From a virus, in the IMG/VR virus record IMGVR_UViG_3300030380_003829, positions 1 through 29,373 of that record: a stretch of DNA of 29,373 nucleotides; one strand, given 5' to 3'. Below are positions 11,817-19,961 of this stretch, in pieces (position 1 is the stretch's first letter; each line of letters opens with the position of its first letter). The notes beneath the pieces are model-generated. The model was not told the DNA's origin. It ran no database searches and saw nothing but the letters and a program-made list of their open reading frames with translations. A program made the translations under genes and the position numbers.

Positions 11817-12044
11817 ATGCCTACAGTAAAATATTCTCAAGGATACAATGCCAGACTCGATGAGTCCATTGGCATGAAGGACGGAAAAAAATCTCAAAGC
11901 ATGAAAGCTAGAAGAGATGAAAGCAAAGCTATGTCAAAAAAATTATATGGTCATGCGTATGGTGGAGATCACTCCATGGCATACGAATCACATGGTGAAA
12001 AAGGAAGTGTTAAAGGACATTTATCTTCTTTAATTAAAAAGTAA
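11817..12044 (+). CDS. 75-residue basic, His/Ser/Met-rich protein
   Basis: Begins MPTVKYSQGYNARLDESIGM and has a repeated charged pattern (KDGKKSQSMKARRDESKAMS), then a Gly/His segment (YGHAYGGDHSMAYESHGEKG). The MPTVK opening is shared with the gene at 10609. It heads a second subunit of the array behind its own promoter element and overlaps the next start by one base (TAATG). Function unknown. Confidence 0.75.
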   Translation: MPTVKYSQGYNARLDESIGMKDGKKSQSMKARRDESKAMSKKLYGHAYGGDHSMAYESHGEKGSVKGHLSSLIKK

Positions 12045-12250
12045 TGGCTGCACGAGGCAGAACAAAAGCGGGAGCGTTTCCACAGATCAAAGAAAAAAAT
12101 CAAGGTAAGTTTACCAGATGGGCTGAAAGGAATATGCCAGGTAAAAGTACATGTGGTGCTGCTGCCGCTGTTATGAAAAACACAAAAAAATATTCAAAGA
12201 GTGTAGTTGCCATGGCTAACTATGCTAACAATTTTGGATGTAAAAGATAA
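12044..12250 (+). CDS. 68-residue basic protein
   Basis: Begins MAARGRTKAGAFPQIKEKNQ and ends ANYANNFGCKR. The middle has KSTCGAAAAVMKNTKKYSKS. Composition (Lys/Arg/Ala) and the two Cys fit the other array members. There is no recognised domain. It starts inside the previous gene's stop codon (TAATG). Confidence 0.75.
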   Translation: MAARGRTKAGAFPQIKEKNQGKFTRWAERNMPGKSTCGAAAAVMKNTKKYSKSVVAMANYANNFGCKR

Positions 12251-12252
12251 AT

Positions 12253-12408
12253 ATGAAATCAAGAGGTCTTGGAGATAGCGTCGCAAAATTTACAAAAGCT
12301 ACTGGAATCAAATATGTAGTTGATAAAGTTGCTGAGGCAACTAACACCGACTGCGGATGCGATGAAAGACGCGACACTTTAAATCGAGTATTTCCTTATA
12401 AAAGATAA
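12253..12408 (+). CDS. 51-residue protein with DCGCDERR motif
   Basis: MKSRGLGDSVAKFTKATGIK then YVVDKVAEATNTDCGCDERR and a LNRVFPYKR end. I recognise the pattern G-D-x-V-x-K-x-T-K-A-T-G-I-K...D-C-G-C-x-x-R-R-x-x-L-N-x-x-F-P-Y from Bacteroidota phages, where it is a hypothetical protein near virion genes. The C-x-C pair could bind metal. It precedes the virion protein gene by 3 nt. Confidence 0.75.
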   Translation: MKSRGLGDSVAKFTKATGIKYVVDKVAEATNTDCGCDERRDTLNRVFPYKR

Positions 12409-12411
12409 AAA

Positions 12412-12915
12412 ATGGCATATCAAAAATTACAAGCAGGAAAAGCATGGTCAGTATATCCAAGTGATAATACAAACATTCCAGACATAGGAGTGGGTGGTGC
12501 AACTGGAACGACTACAACTGGAAGCGCAACTCAACTTATTGACGCATCAAGAACCGGTGATGATCCCGACAATATGGTAACTCTTAGCTTTTTACTAGCT
12601 GGAATAAAGCCAGGGATGATAATAGTTAATACCTCCGATGGGACTCAGACCACAGTTAAAAGTGTTGTTAACGGAACCACATTAAACGTTGATAATAATA
12701 TATTTACAAACACAGGTAAATCATATGCTATTTATGGTGGTACCCAAGAAGGAGCAGTTCTTTATATTGGTGGTGCAGGAAATATACGTGTAACTACAGC
12801 AGGCGGAGATGACGTAATTTTTGTAGGATTACAAGCAGGTACATTTTTCCCTGTTCAAGTTGTAAAAGTTTTCAATACTTCTACAACTGCAACTAGCATT
12901 ATGGCTTTGTGGTGA
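12412..12915 (+). CDS. Virion structural protein (beta-rich)
   Basis: A 167-residue, nearly all-beta, Thr/Gly/Val-rich protein. The C-terminal part (AVLYIGGAGNIRVTTAGGDD, IFVGLQAGTFFPVQVVKV and TTATSIMALW) resembles a small virion protein found widely in marine phages next to tail genes, in which a L-Y-x-G-x-x-G...G-x-F-x-P-x-Q-V motif is followed by T-x-x-x-I-x-A-L-W. It is probably a head-tail or tail decoration protein. The exact position in the particle cannot be read from sequence. Confidence 0.7.
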   Translation: MAYQKLQAGKAWSVYPSDNTNIPDIGVGGATGTTTTGSATQLIDASRTGDDPDNMVTLSFLLAGIKPGMIIVNTSDGTQTTVKSVVNGTTLNVDNNIFTNTGKSYAIYGGTQEGAVLYIGGAGNIRVTTAGGDDVIFVGLQAGTFFPVQVVKVFNTSTTATSIMALW

Positions 12916-12937
12916 TTGTAATTGGTATTATTATATA

Positions 12938-13078
12938 ATGATTAGTTACATAGCTATAGCAAATTCAATAGGTAGCCTTTTTCCCTCAAGCGGGTCAGGA
13001 GGTGTGCAAAATATTATAACGGAGGCATCTGATCAAATTGTAACAGAAGCAACTAGTCAAAACATAATAACAGAATAA
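12938..13078 (+). CDS. 46-residue peptide with internal ITEA repeats
   Basis: Begins MISYIAIANSIGSLFPSSGS, then three related units NIITEASDQ, IVTEATSQ and NIITE. Similar repeated T-E-A peptides occur near tail genes of marine phages. The repeats could form a beta or coiled structure joining subunits. It lies 10 nt before the first fibre gene. Function unknown. Confidence 0.6.
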   Translation: MISYIAIANSIGSLFPSSGSGGVQNIITEASDQIVTEATSQNIITE

Positions 13079-13088
13079 AAGAAATAAA

Positions 13089-14483
13089 ATGTCAGTAAAA
13101 TTTTCACAATTCACCCAAGAAACAGTAGCAGCAAATGTTACTAGATTAGTTGGATATACGGCGACTGGTGATTTAAACATACAAATACCTCCCGATAATT
13201 TAGATACAACTTATACTTTTGCCACCGCTCAAGATGGCAATAATGTTGACCTTACACTTACTGGTGCAAAAACAGGAACAGCAAATACAACTGAGGTATT
13301 GCAGTTTACTGCAAGTAATGCAATTGCTCTTACTGCAGGAACAGATGAGATAACTATAGCAAGTACGGCTTACGCTTTATCAGCAACAGATAATGCCGAC
13401 CCAGCTCAAAACACTCCTGTAGTATTAACAGGAACTGGCGGTGGTGACTCAGGAACTGATACAGTTAATATCATTGGCTCAGGAACTGTGGGCGTAACCT
13501 CTTCTAGTGGAACAATCACCATAACAGGTTCAAGTGGTTCGACAGGTGTAACAAGTTTTACAAATGCCAATGGTACTTATATTTCGGCAGCTACAGTTAA
13601 TACAAATGCTACAGGGGCTGTAACGACAGGAGCGATAGATTTATCAGCAACAGGAACGCCTTCAGCTTCAAACTTTTTAAGAGGTGATAATACATGGGCG
13701 ACTCCCGCAGGTGCATATACAGATTGGAAGCTTGAGGGCGACCAAGGTACTCAACAAGCTATTGCAGATGGTAATGTAACTACTTTCAAAGAAAATACTA
13801 CAGTAACAGTTAACAGTGTTCAAGTAGGGGGTGGTGTGGTTACTACTGCTTCCAATACTGATAATTTACTTTTGGATCAGACATCAGAGATGACAGTTAC
13901 TGTTGTGAATCCAGGATCAGGAAATCAACTGTATATAGATGGAGCTTATCAAGCATCTATAAATCTAACACCTGGTTTTACATATGAGTTTAATCAAGAT
14001 GCAGCAACAAACGATGGTCACCCGTTAGAAATCGGTGAAGTATTAGATGGAAGTACGCCTTACGCTACAGGAATACAATATTATGGAAGCACATCTGCTG
14101 ACACGCTTACAGCTGTTTCACAAGCAGATTATTCTAATCCAACAAACTTCAATAGCTATGCTACTAGAAGAGTAAGGTTGAGAATTACACAAAATTCACC
14201 TACTCTTTATTACTATTGTTCTATCCATTCAGGTATGGGCGGTAGTATTACATACGGAGGTGGAGCAGGAGTAACTTTTACTATAGCAACTGACACAGGA
14301 ACAGGAACGAACGATACATTAGCTTTAGGTGTTTCTCCAGGTAGTGATAACAATGTTCAGTTATATATTGATGGTGTGTATCAAAGCAAAAGCGCTTATA
14401 GTGTTACAGGATCTAATTTAACATTATCAGGCGGAGCTAAATTCCCAAATGGTTCAGCTGTAGAAGCGACAACTATAACATAA
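13089..14483 (+). CDS. Tail fibre protein with cupredoxin-like domain
   Basis: A 464-residue Thr/Gly/Ser/Asn-rich fibre protein. Residues 1-40 (MSVKFSQFTQETVAANVTRL) look like a virion attachment segment. About 50-150 are beta repeats. TPSASNFLRGDNTWATP (190-206) is the common phage fibre segment before a trimerisation region. About 265-388 form a domain with DGHPLEIG (His311) and YYYCSIHSGMGG (Cys377, His380, Met383), the ligand order His...Cys-x2-His-x2-Met of type 1 copper cupredoxins. This domain recurs in marine phage fibres. The C-terminus has another short fibre module (LYIDGVYQSKSAYSVTGSNL). It probably binds the host surface; actual copper binding is not shown. Confidence 0.8.
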   Translation: MSVKFSQFTQETVAANVTRLVGYTATGDLNIQIPPDNLDTTYTFATAQDGNNVDLTLTGAKTGTANTTEVLQFTASNAIALTAGTDEITIASTAYALSATDNADPAQNTPVVLTGTGGGDSGTDTVNIIGSGTVGVTSSSGTITITGSSGSTGVTSFTNANGTYISAATVNTNATGAVTTGAIDLSATGTPSASNFLRGDNTWATPAGAYTDWKLEGDQGTQQAIADGNVTTFKENTTVTVNSVQVGGGVVTTASNTDNLLLDQTSEMTVTVVNPGSGNQLYIDGAYQASINLTPGFTYEFNQDAATNDGHPLEIGEVLDGSTPYATGIQYYGSTSADTLTAVSQADYSNPTNFNSYATRRVRLRITQNSPTLYYYCSIHSGMGGSITYGGGAGVTFTIATDTGTGTNDTLALGVSPGSDNNVQLYIDGVYQSKSAYSVTGSNLTLSGGAKFPNGSAVEATTIT

Positions 14484-14494
14484 TCTAAAAGTCA

Positions 14495-15577
14495 ATGGCA
14501 ACAACCAAGGTCTCTACGGACGTAATAGACATGAGTGGTAATACTGGTGGGCTCACCTGGGTTAAAGGAACAAGCGCAGATAGGCCAGCGGGCACCTTGG
14601 GAGAGCTACGTGAAAATACAACTACAAAAAAGACTGAAATCTATACTGACGAAACAGGTACAGCAGAGTGGAGAAATCTTAAACAAAGTAATATTTCTTT
14701 TCAAGTTGACTTTTTAGTTGTAGGCGGCGGCGGAGGCGGCGGCGGAACTGCTTCGGATGCTCCTGGGGGCGGTGGAGCAGGTGGGCTAATAACATCATTT
14801 GGAAGTAATTCTGGAGGAGGCGCAAGTTCAGATCCAGCTTTAAATTTATATAAGTCAACAGAATATACCGTTACTATTGGAGCAGGTGGACCAGGTGGAG
14901 TAGGAAAGAACTATGGTAGTGATGGCGAAAATTCTGTAATTCACACAATAATTGCAACAGGCGGAGGCGGCGGCGGAACATCAGAAAGCTCAGCAAGTGA
15001 TGATCAAGGAAAAACTGGTGGATCTGCAGGCGGGTCTGGAACCGGAACGAGTGCTTCAACAAGACCATCCACTGCAGCGGTAAATAATCCAGTGCAAGGA
15101 TATGCTGGTGGTGCTTCTGTAGGAACTCCTAATAAAATTGGCGGCGGCGGAGGTGGTGCGGGAGAGACTGGCAACACTGACGGCCAAGGGCATGGAGGTG
15201 ATGGTTTAGAAGTTAATATAATAGGGGGCACTGGAAACTATTATGCCGGCGGCGGCGGCGGCGGTAAGTTTGGAAGCTCAGATCTAATACCTGGAGGAGA
15301 AGGTGGCGGCGGTGATTCCCCAGCCACGGACAATGGTACCGGAGGTGCTGGATCAGCTAATACTGGCGGCGGCGGAGGTGCTGCTAAACGTAAAGCTGCA
15401 GGGGGTGATCAAAATGGCGGTGCTGGTGGATCAGGAGTTGTTATTTTACGGTATACAACAGCAGATGTGTCTAGTTTTTCAGTTACAGGAACCTTGAACA
15501 CTCCATCGCCGGTAGCAGACGGGTCATCCTCTTCTATAAAATTTACAACAGGAACTGGAACAGTAACATTTAGCTAA
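14495..15577 (+). CDS. Glycine-rich tail fibre / adhesin 1
   Basis: A 360-residue protein. An N-terminal module (about 20-65: ADRPAGTLGELRENTTTKKT, then a W-R-N-L end) is shared in outline with the fibres at 16539 and 17582 and probably anchors them. The body is glycine-rich, with VDFLVVGGGGGGGG at 71-84, GAGGPGG and GGGGGG blocks, and a GGSGVVILRYT closing strand. It resembles the glycine-rich adhesins of tailed phages (gp38-like, polyglycine-sandwich type), where variable loops bind the receptor. Many glycines are encoded by GGC runs that stand out in this AT-rich DNA. A short C-terminal beta module (SVTGTLNTPSPVADGSSSSI) follows. Confidence 0.8.
   Translation: MATTKVSTDVIDMSGNTGGLTWVKGTSADRPAGTLGELRENTTTKKTEIYTDETGTAEWRNLKQSNISFQVDFLVVGGGGGGGGTASDAPGGGGAGGLITSFGSNSGGGASSDPALNLYKSTEYTVTIGAGGPGGVGKNYGSDGENSVIHTIIATGGGGGGTSESSASDDQGKTGGSAGGSGTGTSASTRPSTAAVNNPVQGYAGGASVGTPNKIGGGGGGAGETGNTDGQGHGGDGLEVNIIGGTGNYYAGGGGGGKFGSSDLIPGGEGGGGDSPATDNGTGGAGSANTGGGGGAAKRKAAGGDQNGGAGGSGVVILRYTTADVSSFSVTGTLNTPSPVADGSSSSIKFTTGTGTVTFS
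14723..15265 (+). repeat. GGC/GGA trinucleotide runs in fibre 1
   Basis: In-frame runs such as 14723-14746 (GGC with one GGA) and 15248-15265 (six tandem GGN codons, mostly GGC). Each encodes Gly-Gly repeats, so slippage would change loop length without breaking the frame. Confidence 0.7.
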
Positions 15578-15578
15578 T

Positions 15579-16529
15579 ATGGGACACTACGCACTAATAT
15601 CAAATCTTAAAACAACTGTTACGGAGCGGGAGGAGTTAGAAGTTTTATATCAAACTAAAGAAGATATTATGACTGCTAATACAAATAGCGCAGAATATCA
15701 AGCACTACTAGCTGACTATAATTCTAAAAACACAAGCGCCACATTAGAGGCCCTAGAGGCCGAGCTTCAAGCGCTTTATCCCGAAGATCCTGAAAGTGAA
15801 GATTACCCTACGGCCGAGCAAGTTGATCCTATTAAAAAAGCAATTGAAGATGAAAAGGCTAGTTTGAAGAGTCAACAGGATGATCTAATGGCGCAGATGC
15901 AAACAAAGCAGAATGAAGGCACTGAGACTGTAAATGATCAGATTGCAGCTAAAAATACTGAAATAGCAAACAAGCCGTCTATAGTTGAAAGTGTTATAAC
16001 CGGAATAGACGAAACAATAGAAGAGCGCCCAGTTGGAGACACAACGGATCTTACGCCAGAGGAAATTGCAGCCCTACCCACCGAAACATATGACACCACA
16101 TCTTGGATTGAAAACCTGTATAAGCTAGAAACAAAGGCTCAAGCCGTAAAAAGAACATCTTACAATACTGTTGGAGGTGTACATATATACGGAGGAACAC
16201 CTTTTCGAAAAAACTATGCGGGTAAGGGATACTTATATGACCCTGTAAGAGACGCATTTTATACCCCCCAGCCTTATGCAAGCTGGTCCTTAAATGAAAC
16301 CTCATGTATTTGGGAGCCCCCAACACCAAGACCTGAAGAGGGGACGTGGTATTGGAAAGAAGATACACAAGAATGGGTGGATTATTATTGGCAAGAACCA
16401 GCTAGTGAACAACCTTTTCCGAGCTGGACGTATGATGGCGTTGATTGGATACCACCTGTACCTTATCCCGACGATCCTCCAAAAGAGCCGATGTTAGTTT
16501 GGGATGAAGATATTAAAAATTGGAAATAA
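15579..16529 (+). CDS. Coiled-coil protein with Trp-rich C-terminal repeats
   Basis: A 316-residue protein. Residues about 1-140 are helical and charged (EREELEVLYQTKEDIM, ALEAELQALYPEDPESEDYP), a probable coiled coil. About 195-225 contain GGTPFRKNYAGKGYLYDPVR, the F-R-K-N-Y-A-G-x-G-Y-x-Y-D segment familiar from marine tailed-phage proteins. Two related units follow: QPYASWSLNETSCIWEPPTP ... YWKEDTQEW (about 235-272) and QPFPSWTYDGVDWIPPVPYP ... VWDEDIKNW (about 281-316). It sits between two Gly-rich fibres and may be a fibre hinge, adaptor or assembly chaperone. Its role is inferred from position only. Confidence 0.7.
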   Translation: MGHYALISNLKTTVTEREELEVLYQTKEDIMTANTNSAEYQALLADYNSKNTSATLEALEAELQALYPEDPESEDYPTAEQVDPIKKAIEDEKASLKSQQDDLMAQMQTKQNEGTETVNDQIAAKNTEIANKPSIVESVITGIDETIEERPVGDTTDLTPEEIAALPTETYDTTSWIENLYKLETKAQAVKRTSYNTVGGVHIYGGTPFRKNYAGKGYLYDPVRDAFYTPQPYASWSLNETSCIWEPPTPRPEEGTWYWKEDTQEWVDYYWQEPASEQPFPSWTYDGVDWIPPVPYPDDPPKEPMLVWDEDIKNWK

Positions 16530-16538
16530 AAATAAATT

Positions 16539-17579
16539 ATGGCACTTACCAAAGTAAAATCGGGAAGCGTAGATTTAAATAGAGCCAACAGTGAAAGTGG
16601 ATTGAAAATGCCAACGGGCACTGCATTTTCTGGCACTCCAGTTGAAGGCATGATGAGAAACGACACTGCAGAGTCTTCAGGAGGTTCGGCTAGCACAATG
16701 CAACACTACGATGGTAGCGCCTGGAAGAACTTTGTAAATGTAGATGTTCCTATAAGTGTTGAATATCTATTAGTAGCAGGCGGCGGCGGCGGCGGTTATC
16801 AAGATGGCGGCGGCGGCGGCGGCGGCGGGTTTTTAACTAGCACCATTAGTTCACTAAATAAAGGAACTGTTTTATATTTTACAGTAGGAGCTGGAGCAGC
16901 TGGTGGAACTAAAACTCCAGCAGCAGTTAACAGCGGAGAAGATAGCACTATAGTGTACGGCTCAACAACTATTACCGCTGTCGGCGGCGGCGGAGGTTCA
17001 TCTGATAATAATGGTGCAGGAGGCGCAGCTAATGGAGGATCCGGCGGCGGCGGTGCTTCAGGAAGTGGAACAAGATCTGGGGGATCGGGAACATCAGGTC
17101 AAGGTAATGATGGGGGAGATGGTAATGCTAGCAACCAAGGAGGCGGTGGTGGCGGTGCCGGCGCTGCCGGACAAAATGCAACCGGCTCAGGAGCCAACGG
17201 AGGTGTAGGCCTCACTACTACTATTATATCCACATCCGATGCAACTTCTTCCTCAGTTGGACAAGTCTCTGGCTCAGATCTTTACTTTTCAGGAGGAGGA
17301 GGTGGAGATAATAGAACTGTATTTGGAAGCGGAGGATTAGGGGGTGGTACTAATGCCGCAGCAAGTCCTAACGATGCGAGCGCAAATACTGGCGGCGGCG
17401 GCGGGTCTGCATTTAACGGAAGTCCAGTAAGGGGAGGAAACGGTGGTTCTGGAGTAGTTATTATTAAAATATTAGCCACAGATTATTCAGGCTTAACAAC
17501 CGGTTCTCCTGATGTATATGACAATGGCAGCGGTTATAAAATTTTAGTTTATAAAACAGGTGGAACTCTTACAGCATAA
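16539..17579 (+). CDS. Glycine-rich tail fibre / adhesin 2
   Basis: A 346-residue paralogue in design of the fibre at 14495. The N-terminal module (about 15-68: GLKMPTGTAFSGTPVEGMMR ... QHYDGSAWKNF) matches the common G-x-x-x-P-x-G...G-x-x-R...Y-x-G-S-x-W fibre N-terminus. VEYLLVAGGGGGG (74-86) opens a long Gly/Ser/Asn-rich body, closed by GGSGVVIIKIL. The C-terminal module (TTGSPDVYDNGSGYKILVYK) differs from that of fibre 1. Having two Gly-rich adhesins suggests broad or switchable receptor use. GGC runs are even longer here than in fibre 1. Confidence 0.8.
   Translation: MALTKVKSGSVDLNRANSESGLKMPTGTAFSGTPVEGMMRNDTAESSGGSASTMQHYDGSAWKNFVNVDVPISVEYLLVAGGGGGGYQDGGGGGGGGFLTSTISSLNKGTVLYFTVGAGAAGGTKTPAAVNSGEDSTIVYGSTTITAVGGGGGSSDNNGAGGAANGGSGGGGASGSGTRSGGSGTSGQGNDGGDGNASNQGGGGGGAGAAGQNATGSGANGGVGLTTTIISTSDATSSSVGQVSGSDLYFSGGGGGDNRTVFGSGGLGGGTNAAASPNDASANTGGGGGSAFNGSPVRGGNGGSGVVIIKILATDYSGLTTGSPDVYDNGSGYKILVYKTGGTLTA
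16779..16829 (+). repeat. Long GGC runs in fibre 2
   Basis: Two near-continuous GGC/GGT tracts (16779-16796 and 16806-16829) separated by nine bases encode Gly6 and Gly8. Further GGC tracts are at 16982-16996 and 17391-17405. They are the most GC-rich microsatellite-like stretches of the window. Confidence 0.75.
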
Positions 17580-17581
17580 AT

Positions 17582-19648
17582 ATGGCAATAACAAAAATAA
17601 ATACACCGGAAATATTTGATTTAGGCGCTACGAATACGTCTTTAAAACTCCCTACTGGAGATACAGCATCAAGGCCTTCGAATCCTTCAACTGGTCAATG
17701 GAGATATAATACTACATTAAAATATGTTGAATACTTTGATGGAAGCACTTGGAGACAGATACAAACAGAAGCTGGGTGTACAACTGATACCGTAAATTAT
17801 CCCACAGGCACAACAGTGGTAGCTTACTACAAACTTGACTATTCTGGTCGAGATGAGTCATCAAATAATTATGACGGAACTACCACTGATATTACATACG
17901 TAAATGGTTCTCCATACAGTCAAGCAGCTGTATTTAATGGAAGTAGTAGTAATATATTTAACAGTAATAGAACCTCAACACAAACAAATACACTTACAAT
18001 TTCAGCTTGGGTTAAATCATCTGACACCACTTCAACTATGCAAATTTTGCAAACAGAAAGCATTTGGTTGAGAGCTAATCAAGTATGGCGAATTGACAAC
18101 TATAATGGAACAGGTGCTTACACAAGATATGATTATTCTCAAAGTAACGTAGCTACTGGCAACTGGGTTCACGTTTGTGTGGTAAGAGATGACACAAGTG
18201 TAACCCTTTATGTAAATGGTAGTGTTGAGACTACATCAACAACTACAGGTAGTAATACTGGTGTTTATGATGGAATTAGTATAGGCGCAAGAAACAGGTC
18301 ATCAGATTCTAACAAAGCGTCTCATTTTAGCGGCTCAATAGATCAAGTGAGGATATACGCAAGTGCCTTAGATAGCGATCAAGTCGAGGAACTTTATAAT
18401 GAAGTTCAGTGTCCATGTACAACTAACACAGTAGATGAGCCTACAACAAACTTAGCTTATTACAAGCTAGATGGTAACGCTAACGACTCTACAGCTAATG
18501 GTTATAACGGAACTTGGAGCGGGACTGAAGCTTATAATGTTGCTCCTTATGGAGTTGCTGCGGTGTTTAATGGAAGTAGTAGTTATATATCAGGAACTGT
18601 TGGCGCTACTACAACTACATCTTTTAGTATGTGGGTTATAATAAATGATACATCTTCAAGTCAAATTATACAAGTTTTTGATAATAATAATTTTGCTATT
18701 TTTATTTATAATGGAAAGTTAAATATTCAATATGCCTCTGGCAGTAATAGTAATGGGGTAGCTTGGACAATATCAAATCAATATAACTGGAATCATATAG
18801 CAGGAACATTTACAAGTAGCTCTTCAACTTTATATGTAAATGGAGTTCAAAAGATAGAGTCAATGAATAATTGGGTTAACGCTGAAAGCGTTCCCCACAT
18901 TGGCAATAGAAATGCTTTGGATAGCTACTTTGATGGAGAAATAGATCAAATACGCATATTTTCAACCGCACTTTCAGCCAGTCAAATAACCCAACTTTAC
19001 GAAGAAGTGTATTGTAATACAATAAGCACCCTTGATGTGTTTGGCGGCAGCACAGGAGTAGCGCTTTATCAGTTTGAAAATAATGCTAACTCAACAGACT
19101 CCTCGACATACAATGGAACCTGGACAGGTACTGAAGCTTATGTAGGTGGGTATTTTGATAAAGCTGCGAGTTTTAATGGAAGCAATAATTATATTACAGT
19201 TCCAACCCTTTCAGGTTTTACCAATTACAATTTTACTATGAGTTTTTGGTTTAACTCAACAAGCACTGCACAACAATATTTTATGGACTTTAGAAACCCA
19301 ATATATATGGAATTTGGATATGATGTAGGTAGTGGTGCGTATGCTAACACTTATTCTTTTATTATATATACAGGTAGTATATATGCAGTACATTCAAGTG
19401 CAAATTTAAGAGATGGTAATTGGCATCATATTGCAGTAACTTATGATGGTGCAATCCTAAAAATGTATATAGATAACGCTGCACCTATCACAAACACTAT
19501 TAATGATAATACTCAATTTGCAGGTTCAGGAAATGTAATTGGCGGTGCGGTAGGTGGTACATCAATAATGGATGGCTCAATAGACCAAGTCAGAATCTTT
19601 AATACAGAATTGACAGAGTTTCAAGTAACACAACTTTTTTCAGAATAA
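17582..19648 (+). CDS. Tail fibre with three LamG-like domains
   Basis: A 688-residue protein. The N-terminal module (about 23-62: LPTGDTASRPSNPSTGQWRY ... EYFDGSTWRQI) is the clearest copy of the fibre anchor shared by this gene block. Three concanavalin A/LamG-like lectin domains follow, about 78-275, 288-475 and 493-688. Each has the same landmarks: YYKLDG-type start, N-G-T-W-x-G-T-E-A-Y or its equivalent, AAVFNGSSSYI, a W-x-H-I/V strand, L-Y-V-N-G, I-G-x-R, and an ending D-G-x-I-D-Q-V-R-I-F followed by Q-V/I-x-x-L-Y. Such domains bind sugars or other polymers, so this is probably a receptor- or polysaccharide-binding fibre. The three units may have arisen by tandem duplication. Confidence 0.85.
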   Translation: MAITKINTPEIFDLGATNTSLKLPTGDTASRPSNPSTGQWRYNTTLKYVEYFDGSTWRQIQTEAGCTTDTVNYPTGTTVVAYYKLDYSGRDESSNNYDGTTTDITYVNGSPYSQAAVFNGSSSNIFNSNRTSTQTNTLTISAWVKSSDTTSTMQILQTESIWLRANQVWRIDNYNGTGAYTRYDYSQSNVATGNWVHVCVVRDDTSVTLYVNGSVETTSTTTGSNTGVYDGISIGARNRSSDSNKASHFSGSIDQVRIYASALDSDQVEELYNEVQCPCTTNTVDEPTTNLAYYKLDGNANDSTANGYNGTWSGTEAYNVAPYGVAAVFNGSSSYISGTVGATTTTSFSMWVIINDTSSSQIIQVFDNNNFAIFIYNGKLNIQYASGSNSNGVAWTISNQYNWNHIAGTFTSSSSTLYVNGVQKIESMNNWVNAESVPHIGNRNALDSYFDGEIDQIRIFSTALSASQITQLYEEVYCNTISTLDVFGGSTGVALYQFENNANSTDSSTYNGTWTGTEAYVGGYFDKAASFNGSNNYITVPTLSGFTNYNFTMSFWFNSTSTAQQYFMDFRNPIYMEFGYDVGSGAYANTYSFIIYTGSIYAVHSSANLRDGNWHHIAVTYDGAILKMYIDNAAPITNTINDNTQFAGSGNVIGGAVGGTSIMDGSIDQVRIFNTELTEFQVTQLFSE

Positions 19649-19659
19649 AAATTTTAATT

Positions 19660-19959
19660 ATGGATGTAATAACACTAATTATAATACTAGTAATATCTTT
19701 AATAATATTTAATATAATAGGGGCTATTTGGCTTACCAAAAAAGGATTTACTAAAGATGAGAACAATAACATGATTCCTGACATCTTAGAGGAGAAGTTT
19801 GCTGAAATGAAGGCAGATGTATCTAACAAAGTAGATCGTGTAGGAGAAGAGCTTAGAGACGTTTCTAAGGCTATAAAAGAGGTGGGTAATCAAATTAGTC
19901 ACGTTCCCAAAGCATTAAAAGGCGGAAATAGAGCAGGTAAAAAACCCTCAAAAAAATAG
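19660..19959 (+). CDS. Membrane-anchored helical protein
   Basis: A 99-residue protein with one N-terminal hydrophobic helix (about 4-26, ITLIIILVISLIIFNIIGAI) followed by a charged helical stalk (AEMKADVSNKVDRVGEELRD) and a Lys-rich tail. No signal-peptidase or lipobox site is visible, so it is probably a type II-like inner-membrane protein. It opens the lysis block and might be a holin-associated or spanin-like protein. The assignment is positional. Confidence 0.7.
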   Translation: MDVITLIIILVISLIIFNIIGAIWLTKKGFTKDENNNMIPDILEEKFAEMKADVSNKVDRVGEELRDVSKAIKEVGNQISHVPKALKGGNRAGKKPSKK

Positions 19960-19961
19960 AT

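Noticed and set aside
14874-17479. Pro- and Leu-rich antisense frames and shifted plus-strand frames within the fibre genes
   Set aside because: They are produced by the GGC/GGA repeats read on the other strand or in another frame, with no independent start context.
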